Assembly: GCA_029862125.1 (NCBI GenBank)
Contig: JAOTXY010000027.1
Coordinates: forward strand, 1-38,734
DNA: 38,734 bases
DNA from: Gammaproteobacteria bacterium
GTDB lineage: Bacteria > Pseudomonadota > Gammaproteobacteria > GCA-001735895
Reading direction: 5' to 3'
Under the pieces are notes generated by a model that saw only the letters and a list, made by a program, of their open reading frames with translations, had not been told where the DNA came from and ran no database searches. Both the position numbers and the translations under genes were made by a program. Below are positions 1 to 7,588 of the stretch, piece after piece. How positions within the stretch are numbered: position 1 is the stretch's first letter; each line of letters starts with the position of its first letter.

Positions 1-2
1 AT

Positions 3-1346
3 TTTGCCGATACACTGCAGTTTCTCGACGACACCCACCGCTATGTTTACAGCCAGCTGGACAATGAAATCCTGTGGGCCACCAGTATGCCCTGCGTGGT
101 CGAGGGTGATGCGAGTATACCTATCGCCGAGTACGGTACCTCCAACGCGGCACAGATGAAATCCGCCTACCGCAGGGGTCTCGGGCATCGTTACGGGCGC
201 ATGATGCAGGCTATCGCCGGGGTCCATTTCAACTATTCCTATCCCGAAGAATTCTGGTCGCTGTACCAGTCGATACTCGGCGACGAGCGCGATCCAGGGA
301 CCTTTATTTCCGAGTCCTACATCGGCATGGTGCGCAACCTGCAGCGCTTCGGCTGGCTGGTGCCCTACCTGTTCGGTGCATCACCGGCAATTTGCGCATC
401 CTTCCTCGGCGCCTCTCCAACTTCGCTTAAAAAATGGTTCAAGTATTCCTATTACGCACCCTACGCAACCTCGTTGCGCGTCGGTGATATCGGTTACCAG
501 AACAACAAGGAAGGCGAGGCCGGCATCAAGGTTGATTACAACAGTCTGCAGGGTTACGTCGATAGCCTGGCGCACGCGATTTCGACGCCCTACCCCGAGT
601 ATGAAAACATTGAGCTGATCCGGGACGGCAAGTGGCAACAGCTGAATGCCAACATCCTGCAGATTGAAAACGAGTATTACTCGAGTGTTCGACCGAAACA
701 GATCCTGCAAGGTGAAGAGAAACCGTCGCTGGCGCTGGCGAAGCGCGGCGTGGCCTATATCGAACTGCGCTCGCTCGACGTCAATGCCTACCAGCCGCTC
801 GGCATCAGCGAAGAACAGATGCGCTTCCTGGAATCGTTTTTGCTGTTCAGTTTGCTTTCTCCCAGCGACCCCTACGACGATGCCGAGCTGGTTGAGATCA
901 AGCACAACATCAACGCGGTTGCCGAACGGGGTCGCGACCCCGCATTAAAATTGCGACGCGCCGGTGGAGAAGTGTTATTGCGTGACTGGGCAAACGAAAT
1001 TTTCGACCAGATGACGGCAGGCTGTGACCTGCTGGACAAGGATGCCGAGGTGCACTATTACTGCGATGCGCTACAAAAACAGCGCGCCAAGATTGCCGAT
1101 GCGGACCTGACCCCCTCTGCCAGAATGCTCGCTGACATGGCCGACAACAAGGAAGAGTTTTACCATTTCGCGTTGCGCAAGTCGCAACAGCATCAGCAGT
1201 GGTTTGCAGAGCGACCGCTAACTGCCAATGATATGGCCGAATTCGAGAAGACGGCGCGCAACTCGATCGAAAAACAGCATGCAATCGAGGCCGCCGACGA
1301 TATCTCGTTCGAAACCTTCCTGCAAAACTACTTCGCACAATCCTGA
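3..1346 (+). CDS. gshA: Glutamate-cysteine ligase, E. coli type (5' end missing)
   Basis: Catalyses ATP-dependent joining of L-glutamate and L-cysteine, the first and rate-limiting step of cytosolic glutathione synthesis. The frame is open from base 3, so the window enters mid-gene. The upstream in-frame residues (FADTLQFLDD...NEILWATSMPC) belong to the protein, and the first in-frame ATG at 87 is internal. Recognisable family segments are NEILWATSMPC, the YRRGLGHRYGRMMQAIAGVH stretch and NYSYPEEFW, all typical of the proteobacterial GshA fold. About 448 residues are visible out of a usual ~520, so roughly 70 N-terminal residues are missing. The C-terminus is intact and ends at a TGA. A palindromic repeat follows the stop within 10 bp. 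No partner gene is visible; gshB is not in the window. Identification is secure. Confidence 0.95.
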   Translation, partial: FADTLQFLDDTHRYVYSQLDNEILWATSMPCVVEGDASIPIAEYGTSNAAQMKSAYRRGLGHRYGRMMQAIAGVHFNYSYPEEFWSLYQSILGDERDPGTFISESYIGMVRNLQRFGWLVPYLFGASPAICASFLGASPTSLKKWFKYSYYAPYATSLRVGDIGYQNNKEGEAGIKVDYNSLQGYVDSLAHAISTPYPEYENIELIRDGKWQQLNANILQIENEYYSSVRPKQILQGEEKPSLALAKRGVAYIELRSLDVNAYQPLGISEEQMRFLESFLLFSLLSPSDPYDDAELVEIKHNINAVAERGRDPALKLRRAGGEVLLRDWANEIFDQMTAGCDLLDKDAEVHYYCDALQKQRAKIADADLTPSARMLADMADNKEEFYHFALRKSQQHQQWFAERPLTANDMAEFEKTARNSIEKQHAIEAADDISFETFLQNYFAQS

Positions 1347-1352
1347 CCTACC

Positions 1353-1376
1353 GTCATGCCGGGCTTGACCCGGCAT
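1353..1376. repeat. REP-like hairpin after gshA
   Basis: A perfect palindromic unit of the GTCATGCCGGG-cttga-CCCGGCAT type lies directly after the gshA stop and could act as a transcript-stabilising or terminating hairpin. It belongs to the repeat family seen throughout the window. An almost identical copy is at 15868-15891. Confidence 0.75.
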
Positions 1377-1507
1377 CCCCATTTTTAGGAGCCATCCCAA
1401 TATTTTCGAGTCATCCCCGCGGAAGCGGGGATCTTGTATCAGTGCCGTAGTGTAAAACGAAGGCTAGTGAAGACTAGTTAGGAGATCCCCGCTTACGCGG
1501 GGATGAC
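1373..1507. repeat. MITE-like element with terminal hairpins and upstream half-copies
   Basis: At 1410-1507 two hairpins, GTCATCCCCGC-ggaa-GCGGGGATC and GATCCCCGC-ttac-GCGGGGATGAC, face each other across about 50 bp of unrelated spacer. This makes a 98-bp element with ~24-bp terminal inverted repeats. Immediately left of it are two degenerate copies of the left arm, at about 1373-1390 and 1391-1409 (GCATCCCC... and GCCATCCC...), spaced 18-19 bp. There is no coding capacity. Confidence 0.7.
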
Positions 1508-1573
1508 TGCTTTTTCTTACTGGGAGGACAATTTTTTGGGCCAGTTCCAGGAGGACGACGGTCTATACCATCA

Positions 1574-2431
1574 TCAGGACAGGAATTCTTCCTGCCAGGC
1601 CTGGTAGCTGGCGTCGCGGGTAACCTGCTTTATCAAATCAGCGCTGGCGAGGCCTTCGAGCTGCGATGGCGGCTTGCCATCGCGCAGGGCTTTCAGCGTA
1701 TCGTGCATCGCCTGCACTGCGGCCATGAAAGGTTGATGCCCCTGCAGGCTGATCCTGACCCCGCATTGGCCCAGGTATTCCAGGTCCTGCAACTCAGCAC
1801 CCGAACCCCCGAGCATGATCGGCGCGGCGAGTTCGGTGGCAATCATTTCAAGTTCCGGTTGAGCCTTTACGCCGACGAACATAATGCCGTCCACCCCGGC
1901 ATCGAGATAAGCCTGCGCACGTCGGATGCCGTCTTCGACTCCATTGGGGCCAACCGCGCTGGTGCGCCCAAGAATAATCAGCTCGGGATCCTGTCGACCA
2001 GCCAAAGCCGCTTTCATTTTGCCGACACCCTCGGGAATTTCCAGAAACTCGGCCGTCTGAGCACCGAAACGTTTTGGCAGCAGCGTATCTTCGATCGTCA
2101 AACAGGCAACGCCTGCCGTCTCCAGTTCTTCGACGGTACGCTTGACATTGAGCGCATTGCCATAGCCGTGGTCGGCATCGACGATTAACGGTAACTCGCC
2201 GGCACGACAGATGCGATGCGCCTGGTCGGTAAACTCCGACAGGGTTAGGACGATGATATCGGGTGAGCCCAATACCGTGAGGGAGGCAATCGATCCGGCA
2301 AACATACCGGCTTCGAAGCCCAGGTCTTCAGCGACGCGCGCCGAAATAGGGTCATAGACCGATCCCGGGTTAATACAGCGATCGCCGTGAAAAATGTCGC
2401 GCAGCTTCTGGCGCCGAGGTGTGCAATTCAT
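1574..2431 (-). CDS. Oxaloacetate decarboxylase-like protein, isocitrate lyase/PEP mutase superfamily
   Basis: Cytosolic TIM-barrel enzyme of the ICL/PEPM superfamily. It most resembles the Pseudomonas-type metal-dependent oxaloacetate decarboxylase subgroup, which releases CO2 from oxaloacetate to give pyruvate. Visible signatures are SVYDPISARVAEDLGFEAG near the N-terminus, the metal-site segment DADHGYGNALN, and the TIEDTLLPKRFG loop. That loop replaces the KKCGH catalytic loop of true isocitrate lyases, so lyase activity on isocitrate is unlikely. I chose the ATG at 2431 because GGAAG sits 7 bases upstream. A GTG at 2461 would add ten residues but has no comparable site. Length is 285 residues, normal for the subgroup. 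It is monocistronic in appearance. Other activities of the superfamily (2-methylisocitrate or phosphonate chemistry) cannot be excluded. Confidence 0.85.
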   Translation of the reverse strand: MNCTPRRQKLRDIFHGDRCINPGSVYDPISARVAEDLGFEAGMFAGSIASLTVLGSPDIIVLTLSEFTDQAHRICRAGELPLIVDADHGYGNALNVKRTVEELETAGVACLTIEDTLLPKRFGAQTAEFLEIPEGVGKMKAALAGRQDPELIILGRTSAVGPNGVEDGIRRAQAYLDAGVDGIMFVGVKAQPELEMIATELAAPIMLGGSGAELQDLEYLGQCGVRISLQGHQPFMAAVQAMHDTLKALRDGKPPSQLEGLASADLIKQVTRDASYQAWQEEFLS

Positions 2432-2500
2432 GCTGTGACTTCCAGTGGATTGAGAGGCCACAGTCTAGCATCTCCCAATACGCTGCTGGAAATGGGGATA

Positions 2501-3487
2501 TCAGGCTTGTTTTGCCATCTTGACCGGCTGTGGGTTATCCAGCTTTTTTTCGTACATCAGCACATCGGCCTCGCGCAACAGGTCGTCAACGAGTGAGTCC
2601 TGGTCGGGTAGCATGCTGACGATGCCATCGGAAAAACAGAGATCATAGCCCCGCTTCGCTTTGGCACTATAGGCTTCAACCTGGCCACGAAAACGCGCCA
2701 CGATCTCGGCTGCGTGATCCTTTTCCGTGTTGGTCAGCAGCACCACGAACTCGTCACCGCCGATGCGCGCAAACACGTCTGAATCGCGAAACGATTTGCG
2801 CATCAGTTCGGCAAACATGACCAGTGCGTGATCACCCTCGGCATGGCCAAACTGGTCGTTGATCGGTTTGAACTTATCGAGATCCAGGAAGACCATTGAT
2901 ACTGGCGTCCCCTGGCGTGCGCACAGGTTGATGCTGTTTTGGGCCAACGAGATAAATCCCCGGCGATTCGAAATCTTGGTCAGGTCATCGATCGTTGCAA
3001 GCTGGATTGCACTTAATTCACCTTCGGCCATTTCCGCCAGGTCGCGTAACATGGTGCAATCTTCTTCTTGCATGGTGCGCGGTTTCTGATCGATGATGCA
3101 AAGCGTACCCAGTTTGTTGCCATCCAGGTAGCGCAGCGGTGCGCCTGCGTAGAAGCGAATCTTCGGTTCGCCGGTTACCAGCGGATTATCGGCAAAGCGC
3201 TCATCTTCAAGCGCATCTTCAATGATAAAAATATCGTTACCGAGAATGGCATGACCGCAAAACGAGATATCACGCCCGGTTTCGCAGGCATCAAGGCCGG
3301 CTTTAGATTTAAACCATTGACGGTTTTCATCGACCAGGCTGACCAGCGCAATCGAGACTCCAAAGACCCGCTGGGCCATGCGTGTCAAGCGATCAAAGCG
3401 TTCCTCGGGATCGGTATCGAGAATATCGGTGGAACGCAATGTCTTGAGGCGCTCCTTTTCGTTAGCAGGTGTATCAGGGGTTTTCAT
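2501..3487 (-). CDS. GAF-GGDEF diguanylate cyclase
   Basis: Predicted cytosolic enzyme that condenses two GTP to cyclic-di-GMP, the second messenger controlling surface attachment and motility. Residues ~25-160 form a GAF sensor domain (VDENRQWFKSKAGLD, SFCGHAIL, and AGAPLRYLDG are typical). Residues ~165-325 form the GGDEF domain. The signature is intact at GGDEF 243-247, and an RxxD inhibitory site (R234-D237) sits exactly five residues before it, so both catalysis and product feedback inhibition should be functional. There is no transmembrane segment. The GAF domain closely resembles those found with 'SFCGHAI' in environmental cyclases; its ligand is unknown. No EAL or effector gene lies nearby. 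The gene stands alone between two repeat-bearing or short gaps. Confidence 0.93.
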   Translation of the reverse strand: MKTPDTPANEKERLKTLRSTDILDTDPEERFDRLTRMAQRVFGVSIALVSLVDENRQWFKSKAGLDACETGRDISFCGHAILGNDIFIIEDALEDERFADNPLVTGEPKIRFYAGAPLRYLDGNKLGTLCIIDQKPRTMQEEDCTMLRDLAEMAEGELSAIQLATIDDLTKISNRRGFISLAQNSINLCARQGTPVSMVFLDLDKFKPINDQFGHAEGDHALVMFAELMRKSFRDSDVFARIGGDEFVVLLTNTEKDHAAEIVARFRGQVEAYSAKAKRGYDLCFSDGIVSMLPDQDSLVDDLLREADVLMYEKKLDNPQPVKMAKQA

Positions 3488-3597
3488 AGTTCTGGCCTGT
3501 TCGTCAAAATTGATGAATACGTTAGGACACTGGGAACTATCGGCAAATCAGCACAATACTTTAATAAAAATCAGGCCATTTCCCCCGCACCCCTTTC

Positions 3598-3780
3598 GTC
3601 ATTCCTGCACAGTACTCCGTCATTCCCGCGCATTACTCCGTCATTCCCGCGCATTACTCCGTCATTCCCGCGCAAGCGGGAATCTTGTAACCAGCCACCC
3701 CTGCAAGATCCCCGCTGACGCGGGGATGACGCAAGTATTTCGGGGATGACGTAAGAGTTTCGCGGATGACGGTGGTGGGA
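3598..3780. repeat. REP/MITE element with both arms expanded in tandem
   Basis: Centre: a hairpin GTCATTCCCGCG-caa-GCGGGAATC at 3661-3684, a short spacer, and a facing arm GATCCCCGC-tgac-GCGGGGATGAC at about 3708-3730. Left side: three head-to-tail 21-bp units of the left arm at 3598-3618, 3619-3639 and 3640-3660 (the last two are identical, GTCATTCCCGCGCATTACTCC). Right side: three 20-bp units of the right arm at 3721-3740, 3741-3760 and 3761-3780 (CGGGGATGAC plus 10 bases). It fills most of the gap between the diguanylate cyclase and the MFS gene. No ORF of interest lies in it. Confidence 0.85.
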
Positions 3781-3781
3781 C

Positions 3782-4936
3782 TCAACGTAAACGCTGCGGT
3801 ATATACCGACAAAACCAGGCGGCGACGATCATCCAGCCCGCGGCGGTCGAAAACACCACCGGCAGGGCGAAAAAATTCAGCAGAACCGCATACAGGCCGG
3901 GTGTCAGTAACTGCCCCGCATCGCGGTAAGTTACGAAAACCGCGGTCATTTCAGAGCGGTCCCCTGCCCTGACCGCCCTGAAGAACAGCACGTTACCGAC
4001 ACCGTCGAGCATGGTCGCACCAAGCGCACAAAATATAAGCAGCACCGATGCAACAGGCGGCTGTTCGACAACCAGGTAGACGACAAAGGTCATTAAGCCG
4101 CACAAACTGAAACCCCAGAACAGCAGTTGTCGAACCCCGAAACGCCGCGCCACCCAGCCCCAGAAAGGCACTGAAAGCGTCCACGCAGTACCGATCGACA
4201 CGATCGCGGCACCGGTCAATTCACCGAGGCCGGATTGCGTCGCGTAGATGGGTGCATAAATGATAAACATCGTCCACCAGCTTGACCTCGCCAGCACCAG
4301 TCCATAGGCCAGCCGCAAACGAGGCTGTTTAAGATAACGCGATAGATATTTCAGTGGATTGACACTGTCGGATTTCGACGCGGGAACGAAAGTCTGCTGC
4401 AAACCGAGCCGGCGAAACACGAAAACGGAGGCAATCATGAAGACAACGCTGGCAACAAACGGCAACTCATGCAGGATTCGAGCCTCGAAATAAACCCCCA
4501 GGAACGGACCAATTGTCAGCGCGAGCACCAGGGCCAGTATTCGCAATGGCTCGAAACTCGTCATTTCGGAGCGCGCAATCCTGCTCAAGACATAAAGCGA
4601 CAGCGTAACCTCGGCCGCGGCAATCGAAAATACGTGAAAAAACAACCCGGCAGAGAATATCCAGACCTGTTCAAACGCCATCAGAATCGCCGAGGCCACC
4701 ATCGTGACGCAGGACAGCAGGTAGGCGGGATATAAACCGATACGCTTTATGATTTGCGGCAGTACCAGGGCCGCGACGATTCCACCGATGCTAACCGCAA
4801 ACAACAACACGCTGGTGTCCTGCGCGTTGCCCATCAATGCATAGGCCTGCAACGGAATGACTGTCAGCAACATGCCGCGCGGCAGGTTTTGCAGGAAAAA
4901 GAAAGCGGCGAAACTGTGTTGCGGGCTAAGCTTCAA
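3782..4936 (-). CDS. Major facilitator superfamily transporter
   Basis: Integral inner-membrane secondary transporter of 384 residues, made almost entirely of hydrophobic helices, consistent with the 12-helix MFS fold. Visible pieces include the first helix region FFFLQNLPRGMLLTVIPLQAY, a cytoplasmic loop IIKRIGLYPAYLL after helix 2, and WVARRFGVRQLLFWGFSL in the second half, which resembles the repeated loop motif. Substrate cannot be deduced. It lies 19 bp downstream of the aldo/keto reductase at 4956-5789 on the same strand, so the two are probably co-transcribed. Its 3' end abuts the repeat array at 3598-3780. MFS membership is clear; subfamily is not. Confidence 0.85.
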   Translation of the reverse strand: MKLSPQHSFAAFFFLQNLPRGMLLTVIPLQAYALMGNAQDTSVLLFAVSIGGIVAALVLPQIIKRIGLYPAYLLSCVTMVASAILMAFEQVWIFSAGLFFHVFSIAAAEVTLSLYVLSRIARSEMTSFEPLRILALVLALTIGPFLGVYFEARILHELPFVASVVFMIASVFVFRRLGLQQTFVPASKSDSVNPLKYLSRYLKQPRLRLAYGLVLARSSWWTMFIIYAPIYATQSGLGELTGAAIVSIGTAWTLSVPFWGWVARRFGVRQLLFWGFSLCGLMTFVVYLVVEQPPVASVLLIFCALGATMLDGVGNVLFFRAVRAGDRSEMTAVFVTYRDAGQLLTPGLYAVLLNFFALPVVFSTAAGWMIVAAWFCRYIPQRLR

Positions 4937-4955
4937 TTCGCGGCCCGCGAGACCA

Positions 4956-5789
4956 CTAGCGCATGCCTAGCCGGATGGGTTGTTCGGGGGCGGGATAGAC
5001 GTTGTTAAGATCGGCCAGGTCCTGCTCGTTGAGTTCGATATCAACCGCCGCAAGATTCTCCTTGATGCGCTCCGGGCGAACCGATTTGGGTATCACCACG
5101 GTATTGGGTTGATGCAGTAACCAGGCCAGCGCGATTTGCGCGTTGGTTGCATCATGTCGCGCGGCAACATCGGCAACAGCCGATGATTGCAACAATGATC
5201 CGCCCTGGTCGAGCGGCGAATAAGCCATCAGCGGCACCCCACGTTGCTGACACCAGTCGGAGACTTCCCATTCCACCTCGCGATGGATGAGATTATAAAA
5301 TACCTGGTTGCAACCTAGATGTTGCTGATCGGCTGGGGGAATACTTTCCAGGTCACCGAGATTAAAATTGCTGACACCAAAGTCACGGATCTTGCCGCTA
5401 TCCTGCAATTCATGCAGCGCTTCGAAGGTTTGCTCGAGGGGGAAACTGCCCGGCCAGTGCAACATATACAAATCGATAATGTCGCAATTCATACGTCGCA
5501 GGCTATTCTCGCAAGCTTCAATGACACCGCTGCGACTAGCATTGTGCGGGTAAAACTTGCTGACCAGGTAAAGTCCATCGCGGCGGCCCTGAATGGCCTG
5601 GCCAATCACTTCCTCGGCCCCGCCTTCACCATACATTTCTGCGGTATCAAGCAGTGTAATCCCTAGATCAAGCGCAGCACGAATCACGTCCGCATCACGC
5701 CCAAATTGCTCGGGGTGTTCACCCATACGCCAGGTGCCGAGTCCAAACACCGGCATGCTGTTACCTGATGGAAGATTTACGTTTCGCAT
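4956..5789 (-). CDS. Aldo/keto reductase (2,5-diketogluconate/methylglyoxal reductase-like)
   Basis: Cytosolic NADPH-dependent carbonyl reductase with a TIM barrel. The full catalytic tetrad is present: D48, Y53, K78 and H111, in the contexts LLDTAEMYGEG, LVSKFYPHN and LYMLHWPG. IPKSVRPERIKENL near residue 230 is the expected cofactor-binding loop. Length (277) fits the small bacterial AKR branch that includes E. coli YeaE and Dkg enzymes. The true substrate is unknown; detoxification of methylglyoxal or other reactive carbonyls is a family-based guess. It starts 131 bp from the divergent DUF481 gene, and the FNR-type box at 5847-5862 lies only 58 bp from its start codon, so oxygen could influence both genes. 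The MFS gene downstream probably shares its transcript. Confidence 0.88.
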   Translation of the reverse strand: MRNVNLPSGNSMPVFGLGTWRMGEHPEQFGRDADVIRAALDLGITLLDTAEMYGEGGAEEVIGQAIQGRRDGLYLVSKFYPHNASRSGVIEACENSLRRMNCDIIDLYMLHWPGSFPLEQTFEALHELQDSGKIRDFGVSNFNLGDLESIPPADQQHLGCNQVFYNLIHREVEWEVSDWCQQRGVPLMAYSPLDQGGSLLQSSAVADVAARHDATNAQIALAWLLHQPNTVVIPKSVRPERIKENLAAVDIELNEQDLADLNNVYPAPEQPIRLGMR

Positions 5790-5846
5790 AGCTTTCTATA
5801 ACGATCATAGTCGATTATTCTTAAATTTCTCGCGGTTGTCATCAGG

Positions 5847-5888
5847 GTTGATTTAAATCAACTTTGCCATCAGTCGCCGTGCTAGGTT
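5847..5888 (+). promoter_or_regulatory. FNR/ANR-type box with extended -10 promoter
   Basis: GTTGATTTAAATCAAC at 5847-5862 is a perfect 16-bp palindrome containing the exact FNR consensus TTGAT-N4-ATCAA. Downstream, TG-c-TAGGTT places an extended -10 at 5883-5888, giving a start near 5895. The box centre (5854.5) would then be at about -41, the classical position for FNR class II activation. A ~25-nt leader precedes the ATG at 5921. The -10 match is modest, as is common at activator-dependent promoters. Confidence 0.65.
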
Positions 5889-5920
5889 ACAGCAAACTAA
5901 AATAAGGGTAAAAATATAAA

Positions 5921-6640
5921 ATGCTTAAAAAGTTGGCACTACTTTTGTTACTGTTTCCCCTGATCTCAATGGCCGCCGACGAAGTCGAGCCAACAGCGAG
6001 CGGATGGAAGGGAGAGGGTGAGTTGGGTTTCACATCGACGTCCGGTAATTCCGATACAGAAAACCTGAACGCCCGCCTTGCCGTGTCCAGGGAATCCGAT
6101 CAATGGAAGCATACAGCCTCATTAGATTCGATTAAAAACGAGACCGACGACGAGACCAGCGCCGATAGCCAGGTAATTAAGGCAAGATCCGAATATAAGC
6201 TCGGTGAAAAATCGTACGCTTTTGGACAGCTACGACTCGAGGACGATGAATTCAGCGGATTCGAGTACCAGAGAACGCTGACCTTTGGTGCAGGTTCACG
6301 TTTTATCGAAAACGACAAACACCTGCTCGATGCCTCCGTCGGTCTTGGTTATCGCAGTTTAAAAGACCGCGAGACCGGAGATACCGAAGAGGACAACATC
6401 GTGACCGCGGGTGTGAAGTACGAATATAAAATTAGCGAAACAGCGATATTCAACCAGGCCATATTGATAGAAGACGGCGACGAAAATACCTACACCGAGT
6501 CCGACACATCGCTCAAAATGAAAATAGAAGGAAACCTGGCGGCAAAAATAAGTTACCTGATTAAGCGTAACTCGGAGGTTCCATCAGGCATCGATAAGAG
6601 CGACAAGATCACAACGGTATCCCTGGTTTACGCTTTCTAA
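5921..6640 (+). CDS. DUF481 outer-membrane protein (YdiY-like, 'salt-induced')
   Basis: Predicted outer-membrane beta-barrel of the DUF481 family, whose E. coli member YdiY is described as salt- or acid-responsive; the molecular role is unknown. A clear signal peptide (MLKKLALLLLLFPLISMA, cleaved before AD at about residue 19) is followed by alternating amphipathic strands such as KGEGELGFTSTSGNSDTENL, the family hallmark, and a C-terminal VSLVYAF ending in phenylalanine, which is the usual barrel-assembly signal. The mature part is acidic. AAGGG lies 11 bases before the ATG. It is preceded by the FNR-type box at 5847-5862, implying induction when oxygen is low. It is convergent with higA, with only 7 bp between stop codons. 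Confidence 0.88.
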   Translation: MLKKLALLLLLFPLISMAADEVEPTASGWKGEGELGFTSTSGNSDTENLNARLAVSRESDQWKHTASLDSIKNETDDETSADSQVIKARSEYKLGEKSYAFGQLRLEDDEFSGFEYQRTLTFGAGSRFIENDKHLLDASVGLGYRSLKDRETGDTEEDNIVTAGVKYEYKISETAIFNQAILIEDGDENTYTESDTSLKMKIEGNLAAKISYLIKRNSEVPSGIDKSDKITTVSLVYAF

Positions 6641-6647
6641 ACAGAGA

Positions 6648-7025
6648 CTATATCTTGCCACGCCGTTTTATGTCCTTGGCGACATCCTCGAGCGCATAGT
6701 CAGGCTCTTTTTCACGAATCTCGAAGGCCTCGATATCGTTGGCGTCTCCCGCAAATGCAGCCTTGATAGCCTTAAGATCAACTTTTTTAGCAGCCTCTTC
6801 CAGGTCATAACTGGTTTGAAGATTCAACCAGAATTCCGGCGAAGTACCAAAAAACTTGGCGATACGCAGGGCCGAATTTGCGGTGATGGAGCGCTTGCCA
6901 TGAACAATTTCATTGATGGCACGCGGAGACATTCCGATCTCACGACCCAGTCGATTCTGGCTTATCCCATGCTCTTGCAAAAATTCCTCCATCAGAACCT
7001 CACCTGGATGAATATTATCTAACAT
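6648..7025 (-). CDS. higA: HigA-family antitoxin (XRE helix-turn-helix)
   Basis: Antitoxin of a type II module. It should bind and neutralise the HigB RNase encoded just upstream, and also bind operator DNA. MLDNIHPGEVLMEEFLQEHG is the diagnostic HigA start, followed by an XRE helix-turn-helix (GISQNRLGREIGMSPRAINEIVHGKRSIT, about residues 20-50) and the family element TSPEFWLNLQTSYDLEEA. At 125 residues it is somewhat longer than the usual ~100, with a lysine- and glutamate-rich C-terminal tail. The SD AGAGGTG lies 5 bases before the ATG, within the 9-bp gap after higB, so translation is independent of higB termination. Gene order toxin then antitoxin is standard for higBA. Confidence 0.93.
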   Translation of the reverse strand: MLDNIHPGEVLMEEFLQEHGISQNRLGREIGMSPRAINEIVHGKRSITANSALRIAKFFGTSPEFWLNLQTSYDLEEAAKKVDLKAIKAAFAGDANDIEAFEIREKEPDYALEDVAKDIKRRGKI

Positions 7026-7034
7026 GCTGCACCT

Positions 7035-7316
7035 CTAATGATAATCAACGATTTCAACACCGGTGGCGCCACCCTCTTTCCATGAAAAGCATATTCGCCA
7101 CTGGTTGTTGATTCGAATGCTGTACTGACCAATACGCCCGCCTTTCAGTTTCTCAAGTCGATTGGAAGGCGGCGTGCGTAAATCTTCTAAATCTCTAGCA
7201 GCATCCAGCATCCTGAGTTTCCGCCTTGCGCGTTGTTGGATATCGCCAGGAAATCCACCCACGCGCTTACCTGAAAAAATAGATTCGGTATTTCTTCCTT
7301 TAAATGACCTGATCAT
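7035..7316 (-). CDS. higB: HigB-family toxin (RelE/ParE fold mRNA interferase)
   Basis: Ribosome-dependent mRNA-cleaving toxin, 93 residues, a normal length. Visible HigB features: the start MIRSFKGRNTESIFSG, the basic segment QQRARRKLRMLDAA, the core RTPPSNRLEKLKGGRIGQYSIRINNQWRICF, and the C-terminal VEIVDYH with the usual terminal Tyr-His. No frame break or missing segment is apparent, so the toxin is probably active. No Shine-Dalgarno sequence precedes the ATG; instead a -10 hexamer sits 7 bases from it, which suggests a leaderless mRNA. higA follows 9 bp later. Autorepression through the tandem repeat upstream is the expected control. Confidence 0.92.
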   Translation of the reverse strand: MIRSFKGRNTESIFSGKRVGGFPGDIQQRARRKLRMLDAARDLEDLRTPPSNRLEKLKGGRIGQYSIRINNQWRICFSWKEGGATGVEIVDYH

Positions 7317-7320
7317 CTAG

Positions 7321-7364
7321 CGACTATAACGCAATACGTTATATAACGCAATACGTTATAGTCG
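7321..7364 (-). promoter_or_regulatory. higBA promoter and tandem operator
   Basis: Two head-to-tail copies of the 17-bp palindrome ATAACGCAATACGTTAT occupy 7326-7342 and 7343-7359. They are bounded by CGACT and AGTCG so that the whole 44 bp is nearly symmetric. On the minus strand, -35 TTGCGT (7351-7346) and -10 TATAGT (7328-7323) are separated by exactly 17 bp, one hexamer in each copy. The start would fall at 7316, the A of the higB ATG. HigA binding here would occlude RNA polymerase. Confidence 0.7.
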
Positions 7365-7588
7365 AATTAAGTCTCTAACCTAAAATGCCATCCGGGTGAC
7401 TACGTACGGAATTCCAACTTTTTAATATCCAGACGCTAGTTACTGTGAGTGGCCTTGAACTTCGTGATCGATCGGCGCGAAGCTGATGCTCGAGATACGA
7501 ATTTAAATTTCCAGTGAAGCTTCGCGTAGCGTTGATCATCGATCGACAATGCCATAACCTGAGCGGATCTAGAGAAAGGTATCCATCC

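Noticed and set aside
381-905. A 174-codon minus-strand open frame inside gshA
   Set aside because: Antisense to conserved ligase sequence and without an initiation site or known domain.
3661-3680. Match to the neisserial dRS3 repeat pattern ATTCCC-N8-GGGAAT, which might suggest transfer from Neisseria
   Set aside because: The pattern is short and palindromic, and similar units are widespread in proteobacteria. Variants with CATCCCC and CATGCCGG cores coexist here, so it is a local family.
3598-3780. CRISPR array suspected from regular ~20-bp repeats
   Set aside because: Units are contiguous with no spacers, carry palindromic REP cores, and no cas genes are present. The same holds for 8609-8690.
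7365-7588. Promoter sought ahead of the 7589 lipoprotein (TTGATC and TAACCT, 17-bp spacing)
   Set aside because: The -10 has only three matches to consensus and the area contains several GATCGATC-type repeats; not strong enough to call.
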